Shown here: positions 8,339-16,393 of the stretch, piece after piece
Position numbering within the stretch: position 1 is the stretch's first letter
Layout of the letters: each line of letters begins with the position of its first letter
Translations under genes and position numbers: made by a program
Origin: Streptomyces pactum
GTDB lineage: Bacteria; Actinomycetota; Actinomycetes; Streptomycetales; Streptomycetaceae
DNA: 64,000 nucleotides
Assembly: GCF_002005225.1 (NCBI RefSeq)
Contig: NZ_CP019724.1
Span: 5,597,501 to 5,661,500, forward strand
Reading direction: 5' to 3'
Notes under the pieces: model-generated
Databases searched by the model: none
What the model was told of the DNA's origin: nothing
Seen by the model: the letters and a program-made list of their open reading frames with translations, nothing else

Positions 8339-8604
8339 GATGAAAACGCATGAGACGACGCGGTACGGGGGAGCCCCGGCGCCGGAGGGCGCGCCAGGGC
8401 TCCGGGTGCTGTCCCCGCGCCGGGACCCCGACACGCCGGTCTCGGCCGTCCGATTTCTACACAAGAGCTACACAACGCCTGATGCGAAGAAAATTTACGA
8501 AGTCGGGTGTTTCGTCGCGCGAAGTCAGGAGATGTCGTCTAGAGTGAACACCGTAAGTGACCAGCCCAGCACGGGCTGTGTTGCCCAGAGGAAACGGAGA
8601 GGTA

Positions 8605-8886
8605 ATGCGCAAGATCCAGAAGGCTGCCGTCGTCGTCGCGATGCTCGGCAGTGTCAGCGCCCTCGGCGCCGGAACCGCGATGGCCGGCGAGGCCGACACG
8701 AGCTTCGACGTCAAGGGTGGCGGCTGCTCGGTGTCCGGTGACTCGAACCAGCTCATCGGCAACGTCGGCGTTCTGAACGGCGTCGTCGGTGGCATTCTGA
8801 CCTTCGGCAACGACGGTGACCACGGGACCCAGGGCAACGAGCAGGGCCACAAGGTCGACTGCTCCACCCGCGGGTTCACCGGCTGA
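8605..8886 (+). CDS. small secreted two-cysteine protein, 93 aa
   Basis: The ATG at 8605 has GGAGAGG immediately upstream. The signal peptide (KIQKAAVVVAMLGSVSALGAGTAMA) ends at AMA|GEA. The mature ~65 residues contain two Cys (GGGCSVSG and KVDCSTRG) at the ends. Between them is a Gly/Asn/Val-rich hydrophobic stretch (QLIGNVGVLNGVVGG), and the tail is hydrophilic with HG repeats. The layout (two terminal Cys around an aliphatic Asn/Gly/Val core) recalls chaplins, but the sequence does not match the chaplin domain. It is probably monocistronic: a hairpin terminator follows at 8909-8933, and a possible -10 (tagagt) lies near 8540. Confidence 0.75.
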   Translation: MRKIQKAAVVVAMLGSVSALGAGTAMAGEADTSFDVKGGGCSVSGDSNQLIGNVGVLNGVVGGILTFGNDGDHGTQGNEQGHKVDCSTRGFTG

Positions 8887-8908
8887 CGCCGAGTAGACGC
8901 ATGAGGAC

Positions 8909-8933
8909 AGGTCCCGGGGCTCGCCCCGGGGCC
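8909..8933 (+). terminator. hairpin terminator after small secreted gene
   Basis: The inverted repeat cccgggg/ccccggg around a ctcg loop, extended by agg/cct, begins about 22 bp after the stop codon and is followed by a pyrimidine-rich run. Confidence 0.6.
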
Positions 8934-9060
8934 TCTCCCCGACCTTTCTCACAATCCCGAGCGTTGATCTCGCGCCAACTCGTCAAGGGGCACGCAGGCA
9001 GTGGCCGCACGGTTCGAGACGCCCAGCGCCTGGGGGGACCTACCGCAAAGGACAAAGCGG

Positions 9061-9315
9061 ATGCAGAATTTGAAGAAGATCGCAGTGGTGGCGGGTTTCC
9101 TGGGAGGCTCCGTTCTGATGGGCCTCGGTACTGCCCAGGCCCAGAGTTTCGACATCCCCGTCTGTGACGAGAAGGCCAGCGACGGGCACTGCGGGCAGAA
9201 GCGTGAATATCAGTACACCACTGAAAACGGTCAGCACGTCCATGTTGTCGTCGCGCGTGAAGGCTGTGCGATCAAGGGGAACAGCACCGTCGACTGCTCC
9301 ATTCACCACCCCTGA
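9061..9315 (+). CDS. small secreted four-cysteine protein, 84 aa
   Basis: The ATG at 9061 follows AAAGGA at ~10 nt. The signal peptide (NLKKIAVVAGFLGGSVLMGLGTAQAQ) ends at AQA|QS. The ~56-residue mature domain has four Cys (IPVCDEK, GHCGQK, REGCAIK, VDCSIHH), enough for two disulfides, and alternates polar and aromatic residues (REYQYTTENGQHVHVVVA). Its size and Cys pattern suggest a small stable extracellular domain such as an inhibitor, toxin or signalling peptide, but no family was recognised. It is followed by a terminator at 9415-9454. The signal peptide architecture is very similar to that of the gene at 8605, so the two may be functionally paired. Confidence 0.7.
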   Translation: MQNLKKIAVVAGFLGGSVLMGLGTAQAQSFDIPVCDEKASDGHCGQKREYQYTTENGQHVHVVVAREGCAIKGNSTVDCSIHHP

Positions 9316-9871
9316 CCCGCTCGAGGCAATGGCGCCCGCTCGACGCAGCCGTGATTCCTGCTGAGGTACGCCTGGCTCCCGCCGCAGCGTCATGGGCAGC
9401 GGCTGCTCCACAAGCCTGATGGCCGGACCCGCCTTTCCGGGGCCGGCCATCAGGCGTGTACGCGGCGCGATGGACGCGGAACTGCTCCGCCATGAGTGCG
9501 CGGTTTTGCCGACCGGCCTTCGTGATCTAGCTTCGTGATCTTCGACGTTACGCTGACGCCGGTCCATCGGATGGCCGCTGACATCCCGTACCACTCCGGG
9601 GACACGCGCCACGGTATGCACGTCCGGATCCTTGCCGCCCCGTTCGGCCGTCCGCCGAGGGCTTCACCGGCCTTGCCCGGTTCCGTTCACGAGTGGGCCG
9701 CTGTAGCGCAGACCGGATGACCGGCCTCGTGCGGTCCGTCCTCACCCCTCCCCTCCGAACGGCCCCGCGCCGGCCTTGGCCGGTCGCCGAGGGCGCCGCC
9801 CGCCATGCGGGGCGTCCGGCCTGCGGCCGTCACTGACCTGCCGAGTGCGGCCAAGTGAACGAAGCGGTGCC
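9316..9871. other. gene-free intergenic region, 556 bp
   Basis: Apart from the terminator at 9415-9454, I see no supported gene. The short open frames here lack ribosome-binding sites and Streptomyces codon bias. The 3' ends of the plus-strand secreted gene and the minus-strand hydrolase face each other here. Confidence 0.5.
9415..9454. terminator. strong hairpin terminator (probably bidirectional)
   Basis: A perfect 12-bp stem (cctgatggccgg with ccggccatcagg) encloses a 16-nt loop containing ttt. It lies between convergent transcription units. Confidence 0.7.
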
Positions 9872-10843
9872 TCAGCGACACCCCGCCGCCGCGACAGGGC
9901 CTGTGCGCGGTGACTCCATCGGGGTGCAGTACGGCAGATCGTCGATGGGGTCGTCCGTGCAGAACCGGCCGATCAGGTCCGCGGACTCCTGCCTGCGTTC
10001 GACCGTGACCAGGTGGTCGGCCTCTTTGATGGTCGTGAACCGCGCTGCGGGCATCGCCGCGGCGAGCTCGCGGCCCATCTGCGGGGTGCACAGGGTGTCG
10101 TACTCTCCGGTGAACACCAGGGACGGCACGTCGGGGACGGGCAGAGGCTGGTAGCAACCGTGCGTCAAAAGCCTCGTGTTGTGCTCGACCGCCTTCGTGA
10201 TCTCATCCGGCGTCTGGTCCAGGAACTGCCGCTGGAGGAGACGCGACACGGCCGCGTGCTTGCGAACCCGACCGGCGCTCGGGTTCGACATGAACAACCG
10301 CACCAGCCCGTCGGCGGCCTCTTCGATCCTGCCGCGTTCGAGTGCGTGCGACAGGCGCGGTACGGCGGCGGTGTAGATCTCGGGAAGGCGCTTCGCCGCG
10401 CCGCAGAAGATGATGCGACTGACGAACTCGGGGTAGAGCTGCGCGAAGCGGAGGCCGACGACCTCACCGAAGCAGCCGCCGAAGAGGTTCACTCGCGGCA
10501 TTTTGATCTCCACCAGCATGTGCTTGACCGCGGAGGCGAGGAAGTCGATGCCGTATCGAGCGGGCAGGAAGTCCGCGGTGCCGTAGCCGGGAAGATCCAT
10601 CGTGATCAACGTGCACAGCGGTGCCAGGTACTTCTCGTGACCCTGCCATGAGTACTTGTTCTGGGACGAGCCGCCGAGAAGCAACAGCGGTTCCGTCCGC
10701 GGCGCACGCTGATGGACAATGCGGCAGTCGTACGCGAAACCGTCGACAACGAGGCCGCGTTCCTCCACGCGTTCCGGCGGTGCGGCAACAGGCCGGGAGC
10801 GCTCTGCGGTGAGTTCCTGGGTGTCGGTGACGGCAGTGCGCAT
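9872..10843 (-). CDS. alpha/beta hydrolase with cysteine nucleophile
   Basis: The 323-aa protein has the alpha/beta-hydrolase fold order: LLLLGGSSQNKYSW (oxyanion region), LITMDLPGYGTAD, nucleophile elbow NLFGGCFGEVVGL, acid D249 in FTGEYDTLCTP, and H277 in IKEADHLVTVE. The elbow reads G-G-C-F-G, so the nucleophile is Cys124 instead of Ser. This occurs in PHA synthases, dienelactone hydrolases and some biosynthetic cyclases or thioesterases. There is no signal peptide. The ATG start has GGAG at about 6 nt. It stands alone between the secreted-protein group and tRNA-Arg. The substrate is unknown; a thioester or acyl-transfer reaction is plausible given the Cys. Confidence 0.75.
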   Translation of the reverse strand: MRTAVTDTQELTAERSRPVAAPPERVEERGLVVDGFAYDCRIVHQRAPRTEPLLLLGGSSQNKYSWQGHEKYLAPLCTLITMDLPGYGTADFLPARYGIDFLASAVKHMLVEIKMPRVNLFGGCFGEVVGLRFAQLYPEFVSRIIFCGAAKRLPEIYTAAVPRLSHALERGRIEEAADGLVRLFMSNPSAGRVRKHAAVSRLLQRQFLDQTPDEITKAVEHNTRLLTHGCYQPLPVPDVPSLVFTGEYDTLCTPQMGRELAAAMPAARFTTIKEADHLVTVERRQESADLIGRFCTDDPIDDLPYCTPMESPRTGPVAAAGCR

Positions 10844-11196
10844 GGAGACTCCGGTAAAGACGAAGGGCAGCGAGCCGTTCCATCATTACCAAGAGTCCCA
10901 CCAACCTGATGTAATCACTCAATTGTGGGCGATCCCGGCTGAAGTCGCTTACCTGCGCAGTGGTTACCGCCAGTGCTGTGGGTCTGCTGAGGTCTCACGG
11001 CATCGAGACAGTGACCGGTTTCCGGGGGTCGGGGGCCGGAGTCGACCGCCACGGGCCGAAGCGGCGTTGCCGGGAACGACGGACCGCGCGGTGGCGGACT
11101 GGCGGGAACGGCGGACCGCGCGGTGGCGGACTGGCGGGACCGCCGAAACCGGTCGAGGCCCGGCGGGGCGCGGTATCCCGCGCTTTCGGGTGTAGG
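10844..11196. other. intergenic region with a 32-bp tandem duplication
   Basis: Roughly 350 bp without a gene. The AT-richer stretch at 10870-10930 probably holds the hydrolase promoter. Two adjacent copies of a 32-bp unit (beginning ggaccgcgcggtggcggact at 11081 and 11113) lie just downstream of the tRNA 3' end. Nothing else is recognisable. Confidence 0.45.
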
Positions 11197-11269
11197 CGCC
11201 CCCGGCAGGACTCGAACCTGCGGCCAAGCGCTTAGAAGGCGCCTGCTCTATCCACTGAGCTACGGGGGC
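11197..11269 (-). tRNA. tRNA-Arg (anticodon UCU)
   Basis: The minus strand folds as a complete tRNA. The acceptor stem is GCCCCCG/CGGGGGC. The D arm is gctcagtggatagagc. The anticodon stem-loop has loop CTTCTAA (anticodon TCT, reading AGA). The T arm is gcaggttcgagtcctgc. CCA is not encoded. AGA is a very rare codon in Streptomyces. I see no duplicated tRNA 3' end or integrase gene nearby, so the site looks unoccupied. Confidence 0.95.
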
Positions 11270-11590
11270 CAGGTGTGGTGGCCTCGGTCGTGGTGCCCGG
11301 GTGTGGGCTGAACCGTGACACTGCCGGGGACAAGGATAGGGCTCCCGGCTCCATGTCCCTGATGCTTCGCTTCCGTGCCTCGATGTGGAGGTTCAGTGAA
11401 GCGATCCTGATAATCGCAGGTAGGTACGAATCGTGCATCGCTTTTGGCATCTCGCGCATCGGGTGTTGTCCACTCGTTATGCCTGGACTGCTCACGCGTC
11501 CCAGTAGTCCCTTCCGTCTGGAGTGTCCGGTCGGCGCGCAGGCATACTCATATGCTTCAAAATTCCCCTAAAATTGGGCATTCTTCACAT
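11270..11590. other. intergenic/leader region upstream of dynA
   Basis: About 320 bp between the tRNA 5' end and dynA. It is noticeably lower in GC near 11390-11590 (for example cgatcctgataatcgcagg and atatgcttcaaaattcccc), as expected for promoters of both the tRNA and the dyn operon. No specific operator could be assigned. Confidence 0.4.
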
Positions 11591-13198
11591 GTGGTGACCT
11601 TGGACGTACGGCCTCAGCTGCTCGACGCACTCTCCGCCCTGCGCGACCGTGTCGCGGCCGCACGCTTCCCGCTGCCCCTGGCGGGGGCCCCACGCGCGCG
11701 TGCCAACCGCGACGAACTGCTCGCACAGCTCGACGACTACTTGGTGCCCCGGTTGAAGGAGCCCGAAGCGCCCTTGCTGGCCGTGGTGGGCGGCTCCACC
11801 GGCGCCGGGAAGTCCACGCTGGTGAACTCCCTCGTGGGGCGGCGGGTCAGCGAGGCGGGGGTGCTGCGGCCCACGACCCGGACGCCGGTGCTGGTGTGCC
11901 ATCCGGAGGACCACCACTGGTTCAGCGGCATGCGGGTGCTGCCCGACCTCACGCGCGTGTGGGTGCCCCACCGGGAACCGGACGACGACCTGCTCCTGCC
12001 GGGCGAGAACCCCGCGCGCGTACTGCGCGTCGAGACCGCCGAGACCCTGCCGCCCGGCATCGCCCTCCTGGACGCGCCCGACATCGACTCCCTCGTCGCC
12101 GACAACCGCGTCCTGGCGGCCGAACTGCTCTGCGCCGCCGACATCTGGGTGATGGTCACCACAGCCGCCCGGTACGCCGACGCCGTGCCCTGGCACCTGC
12201 TGCGCACCGCCAAGGAGTACGACGCCACCCTGGTCACCGTGCTCGACCGGGTGCCCCACCAGGTGGTGTCGGAGGTGTCGCGGCAGTACGGGGCGCTGCT
12301 CACCAAGGCCGGGCTCGGCGAGGTGCCCCGCTTCACCGTGCCCGAGCTGCCGGAGTCGGCCTGGGGCGGCGGGCTGCTGCCGGCCAGCGCGGTGGCGCCG
12401 CTGCGGTCCTGGCTCGTGCACCGCGCGCAGGATCTCGACGCCCGCCACCACGCCATGGCCCGTACGGCGCACGGCATCCTGGACTCCCTCAAGTCCAGGA
12501 TGCCCGAGCTGGCCGGCGCCGCCGCCGCGCAGTACGCCGCCGCGCTGCGCCTCACCGCCGCGGTCGACGGCGCGTACGACGGCGAGCACGCGCGCGTGCG
12601 GGGGCGGTTGCAGGCGGGTGCCGTGCTCGCCGGGGACGCGCTGAAGCGGTGGCGGGCCTTCCCCCTCGACTGCTCCCCCGAGGAACTCCTCGACTCGCTG
12701 GTGGAGAGCCTGAGCGCCCTGCTGCTGTGCGCCGTCACCGCCGCCGACGAACGCGTCGACGAGGTCTGGCAGCGCGAACCGGCGGGCGCCGCCCCGGAAC
12801 TCGTGCACCGCGACCCGGCGCCGGAAAGCGCCGAGCACCGCATCGGGATGGCCGTACGGCGGTGGCGCCGGGAGCTGGAGGAGTACGCCGAGGAGGAGGT
12901 GCGCGAGCTCGACCGGAACCTGGCACCGGACCCGGCGGTGGTCGCCGCCCTGGTCGCCACCGTCCTGCTGGGCGGGCGGCGGGCGCGCGTCGCCGGGGAG
13001 CGGCTCGCCGAGCGGATCGGCGCCCGCGGCGCGCTGCGGCTGCGCGACCGGGGCGGGCGGCTGCTCGACGAACACGTGGACCGGGTCGTGCACGTCGAGC
13101 GTGAACGCCGACTAGCGCCGCTCGACGGGCTGGAGGTCCATCCCGAGCCGCAGGCCGAACTCATCGCCGCGCTTTCCGTACTGCAGAAGGAGAGGTGA
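11591..13198 (+). CDS. dynA: dynamin-like GTPase DynA (sporulation-septum protein)
   Basis: DynA and DynB are bacterial dynamin-like GTPases that stabilise FtsZ rings at Streptomyces sporulation septa. This 535-aa protein has a P-loop [10 protein letters not shown] (residues ~67-76), a G2 threonine region ([11 protein letters not shown]) and a G3 motif LLDAPDID (~159-166). A long helical middle and stalk follow ([37 protein letters not shown]) with a short hydrophobic segment ([13 protein letters not shown]). I chose GTG 11591 because conserved sequence starts at [11 protein letters not shown] 11594 is equally possible and an ATG at 11552 is in frame, and no clear ribosome site separates them. 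The gene is followed 3 bp later by dynB. The dynA/dynB assignment follows the order I recall from other streptomycetes. Confidence 0.75.
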   Translation: MVTLDVRPQLLDALSALRDRVAAARFPLPLAGAPRARANRDELLAQLDDYLVPRLKEPEAPLLAVVGGSTGAGKSTLVNSLVGRRVSEAGVLRPTTRTPVLVCHPEDHHWFSGMRVLPDLTRVWVPHREPDDDLLLPGENPARVLRVETAETLPPGIALLDAPDIDSLVADNRVLAAELLCAADIWVMVTTAARYADAVPWHLLRTAKEYDATLVTVLDRVPHQVVSEVSRQYGALLTKAGLGEVPRFTVPELPESAWGGGLLPASAVAPLRSWLVHRAQDLDARHHAMARTAHGILDSLKSRMPELAGAAAAQYAAALRLTAAVDGAYDGEHARVRGRLQAGAVLAGDALKRWRAFPLDCSPEELLDSLVESLSALLLCAVTAADERVDEVWQREPAGAAPELVHRDPAPESAEHRIGMAVRRWRRELEEYAEEEVRELDRNLAPDPAVVAALVATVLLGGRRARVAGERLAERIGARGALRLRDRGGRLLDEHVDRVVHVERERRLAPLDGLEVHPEPQAELIAALSVLQKER

Positions 13199-13201
13199 CC
13201 G

Positions 13202-15439
13202 GTGACCGCCGTCACTGACCAGGACCACACCGAGCACACCGACCAGACGAGGGAGGAGGCGGAACCGGCGGACCCGGCGGACCCGGCGGGCCCGGCAGAC
13301 CGGGCAGGCAGAACGGCAGACCCGGACGGCCGGGCAGACCGGGACGGCCGGCCGGGCCGTACGGGCTCCGGGGACGGCCGGGGCCCGGAGCAGGGCACCG
13401 AGCAGGACACGAGTACACGCTCGGATGGCTCCCCCGCGCGTGTGCCGTACGGCGGGTCGTCCCGCCGTACGGACGGAGACCGGGGCACGGACCGGGACCG
13501 GGACCGAGATCGAGATCGAGAGAGGAACCGTGACCGGGACGGGCGCCCGAACCGCGAGGGCGACCGGGGCCGCGACCGCGACCGCGGGGGCGAGCGGGGC
13601 CGGGACCGCGACCGCGGGGGCGAGCGGGGCCGGGACCGGGACCGCGGGTGCGAGCGGGGGAAGCGGACGGAAGCCGGCGAGCGTACGAAGGGCACGGCCG
13701 GCGGCACGTCCGGGGCCGGGTCCGGGGGCGGGGAGGAGGGCGTCTGGGGCGACGGGCTGATCGCGCGGCGGGTGGACGAGAACAGCGGGGCCGAGCAGTT
13801 CACCGTCGTGCCGAGCAGGCCCGCCAGTTCCTCGGCCCTGATGCCGCTGGCGTACGACGGGCACCTCAGGTCGCGGCTCGACGCGCTGCGCGAGCTGGTG
13901 GGGCTCTCCCGTACCCGGCTCGACAGCGGGACACTGGCCGAGGCGGGCCGGGTCCTCGACGAGGCCGCCGCGCGGCGCCGGCTCTCCGGCCAGCACACGG
14001 TGGTGGCCATCGCGGGCGCGACCGGCAGCGGCAAGTCGCAGCTCTTCAACACGCTCGCCGGGGTGGCGATCTCCGAGACGGGCGTCCGCCGGCCGACCAC
14101 CGCGGCGCCCATCGCGTGCAGTTGGAGCGACGGCGCGGCCAGTCTCCTGGACCGCCTCGGCATCCCCGGCCGGCTGCGCCGCCGCCCGCTGGGGCATCCG
14201 GACGCCGAGTCACCGCTGCGCGGACTGGTCCTGATCGACCTGCCCGACCACGACTCGGCGGCCGTGCAGCACCGTGAGCAGGTGGACCGCATCCTGGCGC
14301 TCGTCGACGCCGTCGTCTGGGTCGTCGATCCGGAGAAGTACGCCGACGCCGTGCTCCACGAGCGCTATCTGAGGCCGATGGCAGGCCACGCGGAGGTCAC
14401 CTTCGTCGTCCTCAACCAGGTCGACCGGCTGCCCGGGGAGGCCGCCGAGCAGGTCCTCGACGACCTGCGGCGCCTGCTCGACGAGGACGGCATCGCGCTG
14501 GGGGAGTACGGCGAACCCGGCGCCACCGTGCTGGCCCTGTCCGCGCTCACCGGGGACGGCGTCGGCGAACTGCGCGAGGTGCTCGGCCAGTTCGTCGCCG
14601 AGCGGCAGGCCCCGGCGCGGCGTATCGCGGCTGACGTGGACGCCGCCGCCTGGCGCCTGCGTCCCGTGTACGTCACCGGGCGGCGGACCGGGCTCAGCGA
14701 GGAGGCCCGGGACGAGTTCGCGGACCGGCTCGCGGACGCGGTGGGTGCCACCGCGGCGGGCGAGGCGGCCGAACGGGCCTGGCTGCGCAACGCCAACCGC
14801 GCGTGCGGCACGCCCTGGCTGCGGCTGTGGCGCTGGTACCACGACCGGCGCGAACCCGCCACGGGACGCCTCCCGCTGCGCGCCCAGGCGGACGAGGAGG
14901 CCACGGCCCGTCAGCGCGTCGAGCAGGCGGTGCGTACGGTGTCCGACCGCGCGTCGGCCGGGCTGCCGGCCCCCTGGGCGCAGGCGCTGCGCGAGGCTGC
15001 CGTCCGCGGCGCCCAGGGGCTGCCCGAGGCCCTGGACGAACTGACGGTGCGCACGGGGCTGCCGCCGGGCCGGCCGCCGCGACCGGGCTGGTGGCCGGTG
15101 GCCGTGCTGGCCCAGGCGTCCATGACCCTGCTGCAAGTGGTGGGCGGCCTGTGGCTGCTGGGCCAGATCGTCGGCTTCCTGCCGCCGAACCTGGGCGTGC
15201 CGGTGCTGCTGATGGTGGCCGGCATCGTCGGCGGCCCCCTCATCGAGTGGAGCTGCCGCATCGCCGCACGCGGACCGGCGCGGCGCTACGGCCACGAGGC
15301 GGAACGCCTGCTGCGGGAGGCGGCCGCCGGGTGCGGCCGGGCCAGGGTGCTGGATCCGCTGGCGGCGGAACTGCTGCGGTACCGGGAAGTGCGGGAGCAG
15401 TACGGGCGCGTCACGGGGGCGGGGGCGGCGGCGAGGTAG
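13202..15439 (+). CDS. dynB: dynamin-like GTPase DynB with long charged N-terminal extension and two C-terminal TM helices
   Basis: The 745-aa partner of DynA starts at a GTG with GGAGAGG upstream, 3 bp after dynA. Residues 1-~190 are disordered and highly charged: a DPADPAGPAD run, then Arg/Asp dipeptide runs and three near-identical 10-residue units of type GRDRDRGGER (DNA ~13570-13665). The GTPase domain has P-loop AGATGSGKS (~270), LIDLPDHDS (G3, ~344) and NQVD (G4, ~404). The C-terminus carries two membrane helices (VAVLAQASMTLLQVVGGLWLL and LGVPVLLMVAGIVGG, ~630-685), giving membrane anchoring at the division septum. A small tail (ELLRYREVREQYG) is conserved-looking. The operon context with ssbB fits a role in sporulation. 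Confidence 0.8.
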   Translation: MTAVTDQDHTEHTDQTREEAEPADPADPAGPADRAGRTADPDGRADRDGRPGRTGSGDGRGPEQGTEQDTSTRSDGSPARVPYGGSSRRTDGDRGTDRDRDRDRDRERNRDRDGRPNREGDRGRDRDRGGERGRDRDRGGERGRDRDRGCERGKRTEAGERTKGTAGGTSGAGSGGGEEGVWGDGLIARRVDENSGAEQFTVVPSRPASSSALMPLAYDGHLRSRLDALRELVGLSRTRLDSGTLAEAGRVLDEAAARRRLSGQHTVVAIAGATGSGKSQLFNTLAGVAISETGVRRPTTAAPIACSWSDGAASLLDRLGIPGRLRRRPLGHPDAESPLRGLVLIDLPDHDSAAVQHREQVDRILALVDAVVWVVDPEKYADAVLHERYLRPMAGHAEVTFVVLNQVDRLPGEAAEQVLDDLRRLLDEDGIALGEYGEPGATVLALSALTGDGVGELREVLGQFVAERQAPARRIAADVDAAAWRLRPVYVTGRRTGLSEEARDEFADRLADAVGATAAGEAAERAWLRNANRACGTPWLRLWRWYHDRREPATGRLPLRAQADEEATARQRVEQAVRTVSDRASAGLPAPWAQALREAAVRGAQGLPEALDELTVRTGLPPGRPPRPGWWPVAVLAQASMTLLQVVGGLWLLGQIVGFLPPNLGVPVLLMVAGIVGGPLIEWSCRIAARGPARRYGHEAERLLREAAAGCGRARVLDPLAAELLRYREVREQYGRVTGAGAAAR

Positions 15440-15656
15440 GGAGCCGGGAGTCCCACCCGTCAGGGTGACGGAGTTCTCCACAGGCGGGAGGGCGGTCCAC
15501 AGCCCGCAGCGGGCCTGCCCCGGACGGAGGCAGTCTGGCTTCGCGGCGATCGCGACGGACGCGATCGTCACGGCAGCGGCGGCGTACGGGAACGCGACGC
15601 CGGCCGCGCCAGACGCAGCCGTACGGGACGCACCCGTGCGGGAGGGAGGACTCGCG
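15440..15656. other. dynB-ssbB intergenic region
   Basis: About 217 bp with no gene; it probably contains the ssbB promoter. Two sequences resembling the 3' half of a DnaA box (tccaca in ttctccaca and ggtccaca, 15472-15500) are present but do not match the full consensus. GGGAGG lies just before the ssbB start. Confidence 0.35.
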
Positions 15657-16130
15657 ATGAACGAGACGATGATCTGCGCCGTGGGCAACGTGGCCACACA
15701 GCCGGTCTTCCGGGAGCTGGCGAACGGGCCGTCGGCGCGGTTCCGGCTGGCGGTCACCGCGCGCTACTGGGACCGCGAGAAGAGCGCGTGGACGGACGGC
15801 CACACCAACTTCTTCACGGTCTGGGCCAACCGGCAGCTCGCCGCCAACGCCTCGGCGTCCCTGGCCGTGGGCGAACCCGTCATCGTCCAGGGCCGGCTGA
15901 AGGTGCGCACGGACTCGCGCGAGGGGCAGAACCGGACCTCGGCGGACATCGACGCGGTGGCGATCGGCCACGACCTCGCGCGCGGCACGGCGGCGTTCCG
16001 GCGCACCGGCAGGGCGGAGACGGCGGCCTCCCCACCGCAGCCGGAGCCCAACTGGGAGACGGCGGCGGGGGAGCCGGGCGACGCGGAGTCCACCGGACAG
16101 CGGTCGGAACCCGCCGCCGCGGTGGCATGA
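15657..16130 (+). CDS. ssbB: single-stranded DNA-binding protein SsbB (paralogue)
   Basis: The protein (157 aa) has a canonical OB-fold SSB domain: MNETMICAVGNVATQPVF, RFRLAVTARYWDREKSAWTDG, TNFFTVWANRQLAANASASL, GEPVIVQGRLKVRT. The usual acidic SSB tip (DDDIPF-type) for partner proteins is absent; the C-terminus ends ESTGQRSEPAAAVA. That marks it as the secondary SsbB type, not the essential SsbA. In S. coelicolor the SsbB paralogue affects chromosome segregation in spores, which fits its position just after dynAB. The ATG has GGGAGG about 9 nt upstream, and initiation further upstream is unlikely because those codons lack SSB similarity. Confidence 0.88.
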   Translation: MNETMICAVGNVATQPVFRELANGPSARFRLAVTARYWDREKSAWTDGHTNFFTVWANRQLAANASASLAVGEPVIVQGRLKVRTDSREGQNRTSADIDAVAIGHDLARGTAAFRRTGRAETAASPPQPEPNWETAAGEPGDAESTGQRSEPAAAVA

Positions 16131-16393
16131 CGCCGGTGGCTCGCCGGAACTGACCGAAGAGTGGCTTATCGGTGAGTACGCCCCGCGCACGCCCGGGTGG
16201 ATTTGTCGATAAGCCCTGCTCACCGGTCCTGTCGGCGATAACGATTCCGATTCGGATCACCGCGTGGGCGGACATCACCGGCAAGCACGGTGTGTCAGGT
16301 CCTTAGGATGCCGAACGAGCCCTGTGGGGCTGGTGATTCTGCTGGTGGGACCGCGCCCCCCACGCCAACGGGTCCTGCTCGAAGGGGAATTTG
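16131..16393. other. intergenic region with interlocking inverted repeats
   Basis: About 260 bp. The 9-bp inverted repeat ggcttatcg (16163-16171) / cgataagcc (16207-16215) is interleaved with ggtgag (16171-16176) / ctcacc (16219-16224). It may be an ssbB terminator, an RNA structure or an operator for the following gene. An AT-rich element (cgataacgattccgattcgg, ~16230-16255) probably lies in the promoter of the TQXA gene. Confidence 0.4.

Noticed and set aside
8457..8480. Direct repeat ctacacaa in the upstream region of the 93-aa gene
   Set aside because: Two 8-bp copies are too short to support a binding-site claim.
8605..8886. Chaplin
   Set aside because: Short length, two Cys and a Gly/Asn/Val core suggest it, but the chaplin domain sequence pattern is not present.
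9535..9720. 61-codon plus-strand frame in the gene-free region
   Set aside because: No ribosome-binding site, no codon bias and no similarity to known small proteins.
11197..11269. Integrated element at tRNA-Arg
   Set aside because: No integrase, no repeated tRNA 3' end and normal housekeeping or sporulation genes on both sides.
15472..15500. DnaA boxes upstream of ssbB
   Set aside because: Only partial matches (ttctccaca, ggtccaca) to TTGTCCACA and no cluster, so no origin or DnaA regulation can be claimed.
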